Shown piece by piece: positions 7,682 through 16,639 of a stretch of 64,000 bases of DNA (position 1 is the first letter of the stretch; each line of letters starts with the position of its first letter). A program made the position numbers and the translations under genes. This stretch comes from Thioglobus_B sp964403565 (GTDB taxonomy: Bacteria > Pseudomonadota > Gammaproteobacteria > PS1 > Pseudothioglobaceae): the NCBI GenBank assembly GCA_964403565.1, contig CAYOFV010000002.1:1-64000 (forward strand), given 5' to 3'. The notes under the pieces are model-generated. The model did no database searches and was not told where the DNA came from. It worked only from the letters and a program-made list of their open reading frames with translations.

Positions 7682-8410
7682 ATGTCAGAAAGACTACAAA
7701 AATTAATAGCTAATGCGGGTTATGGCTCTCGTCGTAGTGCAGAAAAGTTAATATCTGCAGGTAGGGTAGATCTAAATAATAAAACAGCAAAACTTGGTGA
7801 TAAAGCCGATATTGATGATAATGTTAAGATCGACGGCAGTAGAATTGATCTTGGTCGTTTTCAAGAAGACGAAACCAAAGTAGTTATGCTTAATAAGCAA
7901 GCTGGTTACGTATGCTCAAAAAGTGATGACAAAGGTCGAAAAAGTGTATTTGATCTTTTACCAAAAGATTCACGTTGGATAATGGTGGGACGCCTTGATA
8001 TTAATACATCAGGTTTATTGCTGTTTACCAATAATGGCGAGTTAGCAAACAAACTTATGCACCCTTCATCGCAAATTGATAGAGAGTATTCGGTAAGGGT
8101 TTTGGGTGATGTTAGCGCAGATGATATGCAAAAATTAACCAAAGGTGTAGAGTTAGAAGACGGGTTTGCAAAGTTTAATCGTATTGTCCAAGGTGGCGGA
8201 ACTGGCGCAAACAAATGGTACAAAGTTGTCTTAAAAGAAGGTAGAAAACGCGAAGTAAGACGCCTATGGGAAGCAGTAGGGTTTAAGGTATCACGTCTTA
8301 TTCGTATTCGTTATGGAGAGATACGTCTACCTGAAAATCTAAAAGCCAATAAATTGCAAAATCTTAAGCCTGGTCAGGTGAGTTTGTTGAAAAAATCAGT
8401 AAATTTGTAA
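7682..8410 (+). CDS. rluB: 23S rRNA pseudouridine synthase of the RsuA/RluB group
   Basis: An N-terminal S4 RNA-binding domain (SERLQKLIANAGYGSRRSAEK, residues 2-60) is followed by the RsuA-type catalytic domain. The catalytic Asp is in VGRLDINTSGLLLF (Asp106). RluB makes pseudouridine at 23S rRNA position 2605 (E. coli numbering). The basic segment LKEGRKREVRRLWEAVGF and the length of 242 favour RluB over RsuA or RluF, but assignment within the family is by resemblance. There is no strong SD; the leader is AT-rich. It probably starts its own transcript. Confidence 0.85.
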   Translation: MSERLQKLIANAGYGSRRSAEKLISAGRVDLNNKTAKLGDKADIDDNVKIDGSRIDLGRFQEDETKVVMLNKQAGYVCSKSDDKGRKSVFDLLPKDSRWIMVGRLDINTSGLLLFTNNGELANKLMHPSSQIDREYSVRVLGDVSADDMQKLTKGVELEDGFAKFNRIVQGGGTGANKWYKVVLKEGRKREVRRLWEAVGFKVSRLIRIRYGEIRLPENLKANKLQNLKPGQVSLLKKSVNL

Positions 8411-8503
8411 TTTTTTTTAAAAAAATTAACACAAATCAATTAAAACCATAATTTTCTTGTTAGAATACTAACATTATTAATTAAACAACAAGAGGACAAC
8501 AAT

Positions 8504-8617
8504 ATGGAAATGAACGAATTAAATACTGACCCAGTTTTTTACATGAGTCTATTAATGGTAGCTCTTGCTATCGTTGTATTTATTGGTTACGCTTTAGCTA
8601 GAAAATTTAAGAGCTAA
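8504..8617 (+). CDS. 37-residue single-span membrane protein (first of a tandem pair)
   Basis: This small gene has ATG at 8504, a good SD (AGAGGAC) and a stop at 8617. The product begins MEMNELNTDPVF, has one hydrophobic helix (about residues 13-32, FYMSLLMVALAIVVFIGYAL) and ends in basic residues (ARKFKS). That predicts an inner-membrane protein with the C-terminus in the cytoplasm. The opening NELNxDxVF is shared with the next gene (8634), which is also exactly 37 residues. It resembles short DUF3149-like proteins in layout, but the family cannot be confirmed here. Function is unknown. Confidence 0.7.
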   Translation: MEMNELNTDPVFYMSLLMVALAIVVFIGYALARKFKS

Positions 8618-8633
8618 AACCCCATATCACAAT

Positions 8634-8747
8634 ATGCCGATTAATGAACTAAATGCCGATACGGTATTTTGGGGTGGTATATTTTTTATTTTATCTTCTA
8701 TAGCTGTAGGGATATTAATTAGACTGTATTTTGCTAAACAGCGCTAA
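8634..8747 (+). CDS. 37-residue single-span membrane protein (second of a tandem pair)
   Basis: ATG at 8634 lies 16 bp after the first small gene. The 37-residue product opens MPINELNADTVFWGG, has a hydrophobic helix (about residues 12-31) and ends in the basic tail RLYFAKQR. It matches its neighbour in length, in the NELNxDxVF start and in topology, but the helix sequences differ, so the pair is an old duplication or a heterodimer. The stop at 8747 is 90 bp before ileS. There is no strong SD, so it may be translated by coupling to the first gene. Function is unknown. Confidence 0.6.
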   Translation: MPINELNADTVFWGGIFFILSSIAVGILIRLYFAKQR

Positions 8748-8775
8748 TTGCTTTTGTTTTTGTCTGTTTTATCTT

Positions 8776-8804
8776 TTTCAAAAACTTAAAGCATAAAGTA
8801 TAAT
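8776..8804 (+). promoter_or_regulatory. Possible promoter of ileS-aroB
   Basis: A perfect TATAAT (8799-8804) lies 34 bp before the ileS ATG, with a weak TTTCAA (8776-8781) at 17 bp spacing. Confidence 0.4.
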
Positions 8805-8837
8805 TGCGCATTTAGTTATAACACCTTTTAAGCTTAA

Positions 8838-11609
8838 ATGTCTGATTACAAATCAACCTTAAATCTACCTGCAACTAAGTTTGCCATGAAGGCAAATCTC
8901 GCTGGTCGTGAGCCGAATTTTTTAAAACAGTGGCAAGAAGACAATCTTTATCAAAAGATTCGTGAAAAAAATCAAGGTAAGCCAAAATTCACATTGCACG
9001 ATGGACCCCCATATGCAAATGGCGATATTCATATTGGTCATGCGGTAAATAAGGTTTTAAAAGATATTATTATTAAATCAAAATCTTTATCGGGTTTTGA
9101 TGCTCCATATGTTCCAGGTTGGGATTGTCATGGACTGCCAATCGAGTTAAATGTTGAAAAGAAAAAAGGCAAGGTTGGGGTAAAAATTGATGCAGATAGC
9201 TTTAGAAAAGAGTGTAGAAAGTATGCTGATACTCAGGTTGCAAAACAAAAGACTGATTTTCAGCGCTTGGGAATTTTTGGAGATTGGGACAATCCTTATT
9301 TAACTAAAGATTTTAAATACGAAGCTGATATTGTACGCGCTTTAGGTAAGATTGTAGAAAATGGTCATATTGCCAAAGGCTATAAGCCAGTACATTGGTG
9401 TACTGAGTGTGGATCAGCATTGGCTGAGGCTGAGGTTGAGTATAAAGATAAAGAATCTCAGGCAATTGATGTTAAGTTTACAATTGTTAATGATGAGATT
9501 TTCTCGGTTGATAAAAATGTATCAGTAGTTATCTGGACTACAACACCATGGACATTGCCAGCAAATGAGGCAGTAGCACTACATCCAGATTTAAATTATG
9601 TTCTAGTTGATATTGGTGATGAATATCTACTTTTAGCTCAAGATTTGGCAGAAAATGCGATTGGACGTTACGGTATTGAAAATTCTACAACTTTAAATAA
9701 TACTTTTTCAGGCTCTGAGCTTGAAGGATTAAAGGCCAAACATCCGTTTTACGATAAACATGTACCAATAATTCTTGGTGATCATGTAACTTTAGATGCT
9801 GGTACTGGTGCGGTTCATACTGCTCCTGCACATGGACAAGAAGACTTTGCAGTAGGCCTTAAGTATGACTTGCCTGTTGATTGTCCGGTGGATGGTAGAG
9901 GTGTATTTTTTGAAGATACTGAGCTTTTAGGCGGGCAATTTATTTTCAAAGCTAATGCCAGTGTTATTGAAATTTTAAAAGATACTAACACTTTGTTAAA
10001 GCATGAATCTTTAGAGCATTCATATCCACATTGTTGGCGTCATAAAACTCCGGTTATCTTTAGAGCAACTCCGCAGTGGTTTGTATCAATGGAGCAAAAC
10101 TCTCTTAGAGATAATGTAAATCAAGAAATTAAAGCTGTTGAATGGATCCCTGATTGGGGGCAAAAGCGTATTGAGCTAATGGTAGAAAATCGCCCTGATT
10201 GGTGTATATCACGTCAAAGATTTTGGGGTGTGCCTATTACTATCTTTACCCATAAACAAACTGGAGATATGCATCCAAATACCAAAAAGTTGTTTGATGT
10301 TGTATCAAGTAAGATCGAAGATGGTGGTATTGAGGCTTGGTTTAACTTAGATGTAAGTGATGTATTAGGTGATGAAGCAGATGATTATGAAAAAACTACC
10401 GATACATTAGATGTTTGGTTTGATTCTGGTGTTTCGCATTACGCAGTATTAAAAGCTCGTGAAGAGTTATCAGATGTGGCAGATCTTTATCTTGAAGGTT
10501 CAGATCAGCATCGCGGCTGGTTCCAGTCATCAATTATTTCTTCTTGTGCAGTAAATGGCAATGCTCCGTATAAACAAGTTTTAACTCATGGGTTTACGGT
10601 TGATCAAAATGGTCATAAGATGAGTAAATCCCTTGGCAATGTTATCCCACCACAAAAAGTTGTTAATTCTTTAGGTGCAGATATTCTACGTTTGTGGATT
10701 GCATCAACTGACTACACTGGAGAGATGACAGTTTCAGACGAAATCTTAAAACGTAGTGCTGATTCTTATCGTCGTATTCGCAATACTATACGTTTTATGT
10801 TGGCAAATACTGCAGGATTTAATCCAAATGAACATATGCTTGCAAATGACGATCTTTTAGATCTTGATAAGTGGATTGTTGCCAAAACAGCAGACTTACA
10901 AGAGCAAGTAATTAATAGTTATGACAAATATAACTTCCATAATGCAATGCAGTTAATTCTTAATTTCTGTACTAATGATCTTGGTGGGTTCTATCTTGAT
11001 ATTATTAAGGATCGTCAATATACAACCCAGGAAGATTCACGTGCTAGACGCAGTGCACAAACTGCTTTATATCATCTAACAGAAGCTATGGTTAGATGGC
11101 TCTCTCCAGTGCTTTCTTATACTGCAGAAGAGATTTGGCAAAATATGCCAGTTGTAAAAGATGAAAGTGTATTTTTATCTGAATGGTATAGTGGTCTTAA
11201 TTCAGGATATCAAAACTCATCAATCGAGGTAGCTAGAGATATTACTCCGCATATTCGCAAGCAAATGGAGCAGATGCGTGCGGATAAAATAATTGGCTCT
11301 TCACTTGATGCTGAGGTTGATATATATTGTAGTGATAGTATTTATTCTGAATTATCAAAACTTGGAGACGAGCTAAGATTTGTATTTATTACATCTTATG
11401 CACGTATTCACCCTATAAGTGAAAAACCTGATGATACAGTTGAAGTATCTAGTGATGTTTGTATAAAAGTAGTTAAAAGTAAGCATGAAAAATGCGTTCG
11501 TTGTTGGCATCATAGAGAGGATGTTGGTACAAATAGCAAACACCCAGAACTATGTGGACGCTGTGTAGAAAATGTTTCTGGTAATGGTGAAAATAGAGAT
11601 TACGCTTAA
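8838..11609 (+). CDS. ileS: Isoleucyl-tRNA synthetase
   Basis: A class I synthetase of 923 residues (E. coli 938). The HIGH motif is in PPYANGDIHIGHAVNK (residues 57-72) and KMSKS in GHKMSKSLGN (about 593-597). The editing domain (CP1) block includes VIWTTTPWTLPANEA, and the zinc site at the end (CVRCWHHRE ... CGRCVENV) is intact. This form is the standard mupirocin-sensitive bacterial type. The TAA stop overlaps the aroB ATG by one base (TAATG), so translation is coupled. In many gammaproteobacteria ileS precedes lspA; here aroB takes that place. Confidence 0.97.
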   Translation: MSDYKSTLNLPATKFAMKANLAGREPNFLKQWQEDNLYQKIREKNQGKPKFTLHDGPPYANGDIHIGHAVNKVLKDIIIKSKSLSGFDAPYVPGWDCHGLPIELNVEKKKGKVGVKIDADSFRKECRKYADTQVAKQKTDFQRLGIFGDWDNPYLTKDFKYEADIVRALGKIVENGHIAKGYKPVHWCTECGSALAEAEVEYKDKESQAIDVKFTIVNDEIFSVDKNVSVVIWTTTPWTLPANEAVALHPDLNYVLVDIGDEYLLLAQDLAENAIGRYGIENSTTLNNTFSGSELEGLKAKHPFYDKHVPIILGDHVTLDAGTGAVHTAPAHGQEDFAVGLKYDLPVDCPVDGRGVFFEDTELLGGQFIFKANASVIEILKDTNTLLKHESLEHSYPHCWRHKTPVIFRATPQWFVSMEQNSLRDNVNQEIKAVEWIPDWGQKRIELMVENRPDWCISRQRFWGVPITIFTHKQTGDMHPNTKKLFDVVSSKIEDGGIEAWFNLDVSDVLGDEADDYEKTTDTLDVWFDSGVSHYAVLKAREELSDVADLYLEGSDQHRGWFQSSIISSCAVNGNAPYKQVLTHGFTVDQNGHKMSKSLGNVIPPQKVVNSLGADILRLWIASTDYTGEMTVSDEILKRSADSYRRIRNTIRFMLANTAGFNPNEHMLANDDLLDLDKWIVAKTADLQEQVINSYDKYNFHNAMQLILNFCTNDLGGFYLDIIKDRQYTTQEDSRARRSAQTALYHLTEAMVRWLSPVLSYTAEEIWQNMPVVKDESVFLSEWYSGLNSGYQNSSIEVARDITPHIRKQMEQMRADKIIGSSLDAEVDIYCSDSIYSELSKLGDELRFVFITSYARIHPISEKPDDTVEVSSDVCIKVVKSKHEKCVRCWHHREDVGTNSKHPELCGRCVENVSGNGENRDYA

Positions 11610-12688
11610 TGAGAATACTAAATTTAGATCTTGGTGAAAAATCATATCCAATATATATTGGACAGGATCTTCTTACCCATTCTGAATTATTAAGCAAACA
11701 TATTAGTGGCAAGCAGGTGATGATTGTTACTAACACCACTGTTGCACCACTTTATCTAGAAAAAGTTAAAAATTTATTAATTGATTTCCAAGTGAAAGAG
11801 GTAATTCTTCCCGACGGTGAAGAGTATAAAACCCTAGATACAGTAAATGATATTTTTACTGCTCTGCTTGAAGCAAGATTTGATCGCACTTGTACATTAA
11901 TTGCTCTTGGTGGCGGTGTAGTAGGTGATATGACTGGATATGCTGCTGCTAGTTATCAGCGCGGAGTAAATTTTATTCAAATTCCAACAACACTACTTTC
12001 TCAGGTTGATTCATCAGTAGGTGGCAAAACCGGCGTTAATCACAAACTAGGTAAAAATATGATAGGTGCTTTCTATCAGCCTAAGTGTGTGGTTATCGAT
12101 ATGGACACACTGGATACTTTAGATGATAGGCAATATTCTGCAGGAATGGCAGAAGTTATTAAATATGGATTACTTGGTAATAAAGAATTCTTAAATTATC
12201 TTACTATAAACATTGACAGCCTTATGGCAAGAGACAAATCATTAATGATTGATGCGGTGTTTACTTCGTGCGAAGATAAAGCTAGAATAGTTGCTCAAGA
12301 TGAACTTGAAGCTGGAAAGCGAGCACTATTAAATTTGGGCCATACATTTGGACATGCGATTGAAAATTCGCTTGGATATGGTGTTTACCTGCATGGTGAA
12401 GCGGTTGCTGTAGGTATGTATATGGCAGCAAAGCTATCAAATCTTGAAGGCAATATTAGTGAAAATGATGTTGTTCAGGTTAGATCTTTATTAGAGAAAG
12501 CTAATTTACCAATTAGTATTTATGGTAAAATGGCACACTCTGATTTTATATCAGCCATGAGTGTTGATAAAAAGGTGATTGACGGTAATATCCGTTTAGT
12601 TTTGCTAAAAGCATTGGGAGATGCCTTTATTAGTGATGATTACAATCAAGAATTACTTGATCAGATTGTTGGCGAGTTTTGCCAATAG
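11609..12688 (+). CDS. aroB: 3-dehydroquinate synthase
   Basis: AroB converts DAHP to 3-dehydroquinate, step two of the shikimate pathway, using NAD and Zn2+/Co2+. The glycine-rich NAD site ALGGGVVGDMTGYAA (near residue 100) and PTTLLSQVDSSVGGKTGVN are present, as are the metal-binding histidines in LNLGHTFGHAIE and YLHGEAVAVGM. Length 359 is normal (E. coli 362). It begins one base inside the ileS stop codon. aroK, often its neighbour, is absent from the window. Confidence 0.96.
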   Translation: MRILNLDLGEKSYPIYIGQDLLTHSELLSKHISGKQVMIVTNTTVAPLYLEKVKNLLIDFQVKEVILPDGEEYKTLDTVNDIFTALLEARFDRTCTLIALGGGVVGDMTGYAAASYQRGVNFIQIPTTLLSQVDSSVGGKTGVNHKLGKNMIGAFYQPKCVVIDMDTLDTLDDRQYSAGMAEVIKYGLLGNKEFLNYLTINIDSLMARDKSLMIDAVFTSCEDKARIVAQDELEAGKRALLNLGHTFGHAIENSLGYGVYLHGEAVAVGMYMAAKLSNLEGNISENDVVQVRSLLEKANLPISIYGKMAHSDFISAMSVDKKVIDGNIRLVLLKALGDAFISDDYNQELLDQIVGEFCQ

Positions 12689-12715
12689 CTTTATCATTAT
12701 AAAAAGGACTAAACT

Positions 12716-13291
12716 ATGACATTCAAAGAACAGAAAAGCGCCATAGATCATCAAAATGAATCTCCAACAATTGAATGTTTGGAGAATTTAGTTGAAAAGA
12801 TGGAGCAACAAACGAGCTCAAAGTTTGAGCGTATGTTTTTGCCAGCACTAGCAATCTTTAGTGCTATTATCATCGGCTTCTTTATTGTTATTTACTCTAT
12901 TACTCAAGACATGACTCGTCTTGCAAACGCCATGGACCCAAATATGGGTGAGAACATGGGCTCAATGACAAAAAGTATTAATTCACTTTCAAATAACGTG
13001 AATAAAATGACTACCACAGTTCTGCATATTCAAAAGAATCTAGATATGGTTAATGACAACATGGTTATCATTGCTGGAAAGCTTGATAATCTAGATAATA
13101 TCTCAGCTGATCTTACTCACGTTAGTGCAAAAATGGATGCACTAGAACCAATGTTAATCAACATGGAAGAGATGAACAAAAACATGACTACTATGCAGGA
13201 TTCTATGACTTGGATGCAGAGAGATTTAACTATTTTGCGTGCGTCATTCTACAAGCCGCTTAGTGTTTTTAACAAAATGCCTCTTCCATAA
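12716..13291 (+). CDS. Membrane-anchored, Met-rich coiled-coil protein of unknown function
   Basis: This 191-residue protein has a charged N-terminal region (1-42), one transmembrane helix (about 43-65, FLPALAIFSAIIIGFFIVIYS) and a long helical domain (66-170). That domain has regularly spaced Met, Leu and Asn (e.g. MTKSINSLSNNVNKMTT), typical of a coiled coil in the periplasm. The C-terminus DLTILRASFYKPLSVFNKMP is non-repetitive and may be the interaction site. No catalytic motif is visible. It lies between aroB and gatC, 27 bp after the former and 3 bp before the latter, with SD AAAGGAC. Its topology resembles MCP-like or oligomerising tethers, but no function can be assigned. Confidence 0.7.
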   Translation: MTFKEQKSAIDHQNESPTIECLENLVEKMEQQTSSKFERMFLPALAIFSAIIIGFFIVIYSITQDMTRLANAMDPNMGENMGSMTKSINSLSNNVNKMTTTVLHIQKNLDMVNDNMVIIAGKLDNLDNISADLTHVSAKMDALEPMLINMEEMNKNMTTMQDSMTWMQRDLTILRASFYKPLSVFNKMPLP

Positions 13292-13294
13292 TTT

Positions 13295-13582
13295 ATGTCA
13301 TTAAACAAAGAGCACCTTGGTCAAATTGCTTATTTGGCTCGTTTATCGGTAAGCGATGAACAAATTGAAAACAACTCAAAAGATTTAAATAATATTCTAA
13401 ATTTAGTAGATCAACTATCTGAGGTTGATACTAATAATATTGAGCCAATGGCTCACCCTCTACATATGTCTCAAAGATTGCGAGAAGATATTGTTACCGA
13501 GGTTGATAATTCAGACGCCTATCAAGCAGTAGCACCAAAAACAGGTAATAAGCACTATTTAGTTCCAACAGTTATTGAATGA
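13295..13582 (+). CDS. gatC: Asp-tRNA(Asn)/Glu-tRNA(Gln) amidotransferase subunit C
   Basis: GatC (95 residues) is the small subunit that clamps GatA to GatB. The family pattern LGQIAYLARLSVSDEQIE, the conserved PMAHPLHM segment and the end (DAYQAVAPKTGNKHYLVPTVIE) are complete. The stop codon is unusual. The T of TGA belongs to the gene and the GA is the first two bases of an inserted MITE (13581-13742). Without the insertion the codon would read TAA at the same place, overlapping the gatA ATG. The protein is therefore unaltered, but the gatC-gatA spacing grew from -1 to about 166 bp. Confidence 0.93.
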   Translation: MSLNKEHLGQIAYLARLSVSDEQIENNSKDLNNILNLVDQLSEVDTNNIEPMAHPLHMSQRLREDIVTEVDNSDAYQAVAPKTGNKHYLVPTVIE

Positions 13583-13742
13583 GACCTTTGTATAAATATG
13601 AATAATCATCAAAACACCATCTCCTACCAACTTGAGTATTTTATTAAAATCTGTCGAAGCCCTGCTGGGACTGACTTTAATAAAATACCCAATTCGGCAA
13701 AATCTATCATTTTGCTAATCACCCATATTTATGCAAGGTCTA
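13581..13742. mobile_element. MITE copy 1 (162 bp), inserted between gatC and gatA
   Basis: Terminal inverted repeats of about 20 bp (GAGACCTTTGTATAAATATG at left, its near-complement at right) flank a non-coding core nearly identical to copy 2 (19845-20007). A 5-bp direct repeat TGAAT flanks it exactly (13576-13580 and 13743-13747). Internal dyads are GTATTTTATTAAA/TTTAATAAAATAC and GCAAAAT/ATTTTGC. The last terminal base is C to A and one A is missing near the right end. The right end contains AAGG, 10 bp before the gatA ATG, which may now serve as its SD. Confidence 0.9.
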
Positions 13743-13748
13743 TGAATA

Positions 13749-15194
13749 ATGCATAATCAGACAATTTCCCAATTAGCTCAATCCTTAAGAGCTAAAGAAT
13801 TTTCAGCAGTTGAGTTAACTAAGTACTACTTAGAGCGTATTAACAATTCAGACTTAAATGCTTTTATTAGTGTTACAGACGAACTTGCGCTTAATCAAGC
13901 TCAAGTGGCAGATGACAAAATAGCAAAAGGCGATAGTAACCTTCTAACTGGCATACCTTATGCGCATAAGGATGTATTTTGTACTAATGGAGTAAAAACC
14001 TCAGCTGGCTCTAAAATGCTAGATAATTTTATCTCTCCATATGACGCTACAGTATCAGAAAAACTAAATGCTAATAATTTGGTAATGCTTGGCAAAGCCA
14101 ACATGGATGAGTTTGCTATGGGTTCTTCAAACGAAAACTCATATTATGGAGTGGTTAAAAACCCATGGGATAAAAATAAAATTCCAGGCGGTTCATCAGG
14201 TGGTTCAGCTGCTGCAGTTGCTGGCGGTTTAAGTGTTTTTGCAACTGGTACAGATACTGGTGGCTCTATACGTCAGCCATCAAGTCTTTGCGGTATTACT
14301 GGTCTTAAGCCAACATATGGTCGAATTTCTCGCTTTGGTATGATCGCTTATGCGTCAAGCCTTGATCAAGCAGGACCTATAACCAAAACAGCAGAAGACG
14401 CAGCAATTGTATTAAATGCTATGGCAGGATTTGATGAAAGAGATTCTACATCTGCCGAACAAAACGTGTCTGATTACACTGCAAATTTAGATGATTCAAT
14501 TAAGGGCTTAACTATAGGCTTGCCTAAAGAGTTTTTCTCCGATGGTTTAGATAGTGAAGTAGAAGTGCAAATAATGGCTGCAATTAAAGAATTTGAAGCT
14601 ATGGGCGCCAAAGTTAAGGAGATATCTTTACCTAATTCTAAATACGCTATTCCAACTTACTATATTGTTGCTCCATGTGAATGTTCGTCAAATTTATCAA
14701 GAATGGACGGTGTGCGTTTTGGACATAGGTGTGAGGATCCAAAAGATTTAGAAGATCTATATTTAAGATCACGTTCTGAAGGTTTTGGCGATGAGGTAAA
14801 GCGCAGAATTATGATAGGTGCTTATGCATTATCTGCAGGATATTATGATGCATACTATTTAAAAGCACAAAAGACTCGACACTTAATTACTGATGATTTT
14901 AAATCTGCATTTAAAGATGTTGATGTGATTATGGGTCCTGTATCGCCTACTACTGCTTGGGATCTAGGCTCTATTAAAGATCCAGTATCAATGTATCTTG
15001 CAGATATTTACACACTTTCTGCCAATCTGGCTGGCCTACCTGGTATGTCTATTCCTGCAGGATTTGCACAAAATATGCCAGTAGGATTACAACTAATTGG
15101 TAATTATTGGTCAGAGTCAAAACTGCTTAATATTGCCCATAAGTTTCAACAGCAAACTAATTGGCATGAAAAATCACCTGAGGAGAATAACTAA
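13749..15194 (+). CDS. gatA: Asp-tRNA(Asn)/Glu-tRNA(Gln) amidotransferase subunit A
   Basis: GatA is the glutaminase/amidase subunit that supplies ammonia to GatB. The amidase triad is recognisable: Lys74 in PYAHKDVF and the two serines in the Gly/Ser-rich block PGGSSGGSAAAVAGG and TGGSIRQPSS (about residues 148 and 172). Length 481 is normal. The start MHNQTISQLAQ matches family N-termini. Its leader is the right end of a MITE, which probably supplies the SD. The stop overlaps the gatB ATG by one base. Together the three subunits make Gln-tRNA(Gln) and/or Asn-tRNA(Asn) by transamidation. Confidence 0.96.
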   Translation: MHNQTISQLAQSLRAKEFSAVELTKYYLERINNSDLNAFISVTDELALNQAQVADDKIAKGDSNLLTGIPYAHKDVFCTNGVKTSAGSKMLDNFISPYDATVSEKLNANNLVMLGKANMDEFAMGSSNENSYYGVVKNPWDKNKIPGGSSGGSAAAVAGGLSVFATGTDTGGSIRQPSSLCGITGLKPTYGRISRFGMIAYASSLDQAGPITKTAEDAAIVLNAMAGFDERDSTSAEQNVSDYTANLDDSIKGLTIGLPKEFFSDGLDSEVEVQIMAAIKEFEAMGAKVKEISLPNSKYAIPTYYIVAPCECSSNLSRMDGVRFGHRCEDPKDLEDLYLRSRSEGFGDEVKRRIMIGAYALSAGYYDAYYLKAQKTRHLITDDFKSAFKDVDVIMGPVSPTTAWDLGSIKDPVSMYLADIYTLSANLAGLPGMSIPAGFAQNMPVGLQLIGNYWSESKLLNIAHKFQQQTNWHEKSPEENN

Positions 15195-16621
15195 TGCAGT
15201 GGGAAGTAGTTATTGGTCTGGAGATTCATGCGCAACTTAATACTAAAAGTAAGATATTTTCTAGCGCATCAACAGCATTTGGTGCCGAGCCAAATTCACA
15301 AGCTTGTGCAGTTGATTTAGGCTTGCCAGGAGTTTTGCCAGTTGTTAATAAACAAGCTGTTAATAAAGCTATTCGTTTTGGTCTAGCGGTAAATGCACAT
15401 ATTAATCAGCGCAATGTTTTTGATCGTAAAAACTACTTTTATCCTGATTTGCCTAAAGGTTATCAAATATCCCAACTTGAATGGCCAATTGTTGGTGAAG
15501 GGGAGATTGATATTGTAGTAGGCGAAGAAACCAAAACTATTGGTGTAACCAGGGCACACCTTGAAGAGGATGCTGGAAAGTCAGTACATGATATGTATGA
15601 TGATTACACTGCGGTAGATCTTAATCGTGCTGGAACCCCGCTATTGGAGATTGTTTCTGAACCGGATATGCGTAGTGCTAAAGAAGCTGTTGCATATGCT
15701 AAGAAAATTCACGCTTTGGTGCAATATATTGATATTTGTGATGGCAACATGCAAGAGGGTTCATTTAGATGTGATGCTAATGTTTCAATTCGTCCAAAAG
15801 GTCAAGAAGAATTTGGAACTCGTGCAGAATTAAAAAATATTAATTCATTTAAGTTTTTAGAGCGTGCAATTAATTTAGAAGTTGAGCGTCAGCAAGATGT
15901 AATTGAAGATGGTGGTAAAGTTGTACAAGAGACACGCTTGTATGATGCTGTTAAAAATGAAACCAGATCTATGCGCTCTAAAGAAGAGGCTAATGATTAT
16001 CGTTATTTTCCAGATCCAGACTTACTTCCAGTTGAAATACCTGATGAGCTTTTAGTGCAAATTAAACAAGATCTACCTGAATTGCCGCAAGAGAAAAAAC
16101 AACGTTTTGTGGATGATTTAGGTTTAAGCGAATATGATGCAGATATCCTAACTTCGCAAAAGACTTTGGCTGATTATTTTGAGGCAATGCTTGAAGATAA
16201 TAATAATGCTAAGTTATGTGCAAACTGGGTTATGGGAGAATTGTCAGCTGCACTTAATCGAGAGCAAATCGAAATTTATAATTCACCAATTTCAGCGCAA
16301 AATCTATCACAATTGGTACTTAGAATTAGCGATGATACAATTTCAGGCAAGATTGCTAAAGATGTATTTAAAGCCATGTGGGATGGTGAAGGCAGTGCAG
16401 ATGAGATTATTGATTCCAAAGGTCTTAAACAAATGACAGACACTGGTGAAATTGAAGCAATTGTTGATGAGATTATTGCTAATAATCAAGCACAAGTGGA
16501 GCAATTTAAATCAGGCAATGAAAAGATTTTAGGGTTTTTTGTTGGTCAGGCTATGAAGGCTACTGGTGGCAAGGCTAATCCGAAAATAATTAACGAGTTA
16601 TTGCGCTCAAAGCTTAGCTAA
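15194..16621 (+). CDS. gatB: Asp-tRNA(Asn)/Glu-tRNA(Gln) amidotransferase subunit B
   Basis: GatB (475 residues) is the kinase/transamidase and tRNA-binding subunit. The N-terminal signature WEVVIGLEIHAQLNTKSKIFS, the catalytic-cradle blocks RKNYFYPDLPKGYQISQ and VDLNRAGTPLLEIVSEPDMR, and the C-terminal YqeY-like tail (KATGGKANPKIINELL) are all present. It starts one base inside the gatA stop and ends 18 bp before the convergent M50 protease gene. Confidence 0.97.
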   Translation: MQWEVVIGLEIHAQLNTKSKIFSSASTAFGAEPNSQACAVDLGLPGVLPVVNKQAVNKAIRFGLAVNAHINQRNVFDRKNYFYPDLPKGYQISQLEWPIVGEGEIDIVVGEETKTIGVTRAHLEEDAGKSVHDMYDDYTAVDLNRAGTPLLEIVSEPDMRSAKEAVAYAKKIHALVQYIDICDGNMQEGSFRCDANVSIRPKGQEEFGTRAELKNINSFKFLERAINLEVERQQDVIEDGGKVVQETRLYDAVKNETRSMRSKEEANDYRYFPDPDLLPVEIPDELLVQIKQDLPELPQEKKQRFVDDLGLSEYDADILTSQKTLADYFEAMLEDNNNAKLCANWVMGELSAALNREQIEIYNSPISAQNLSQLVLRISDDTISGKIAKDVFKAMWDGEGSADEIIDSKGLKQMTDTGEIEAIVDEIIANNQAQVEQFKSGNEKILGFFVGQAMKATGGKANPKIINELLRSKLS

Positions 16622-16639
16622 GGTCTCTTATAGGTACTC

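Noticed and set aside
13581..13742. CRISPR or attachment site explanation for the GAGACC repeats
   Set aside because: Only three dispersed copies with inverted ends and 5-bp target duplications; there are no spacers and no tRNA or integrase.
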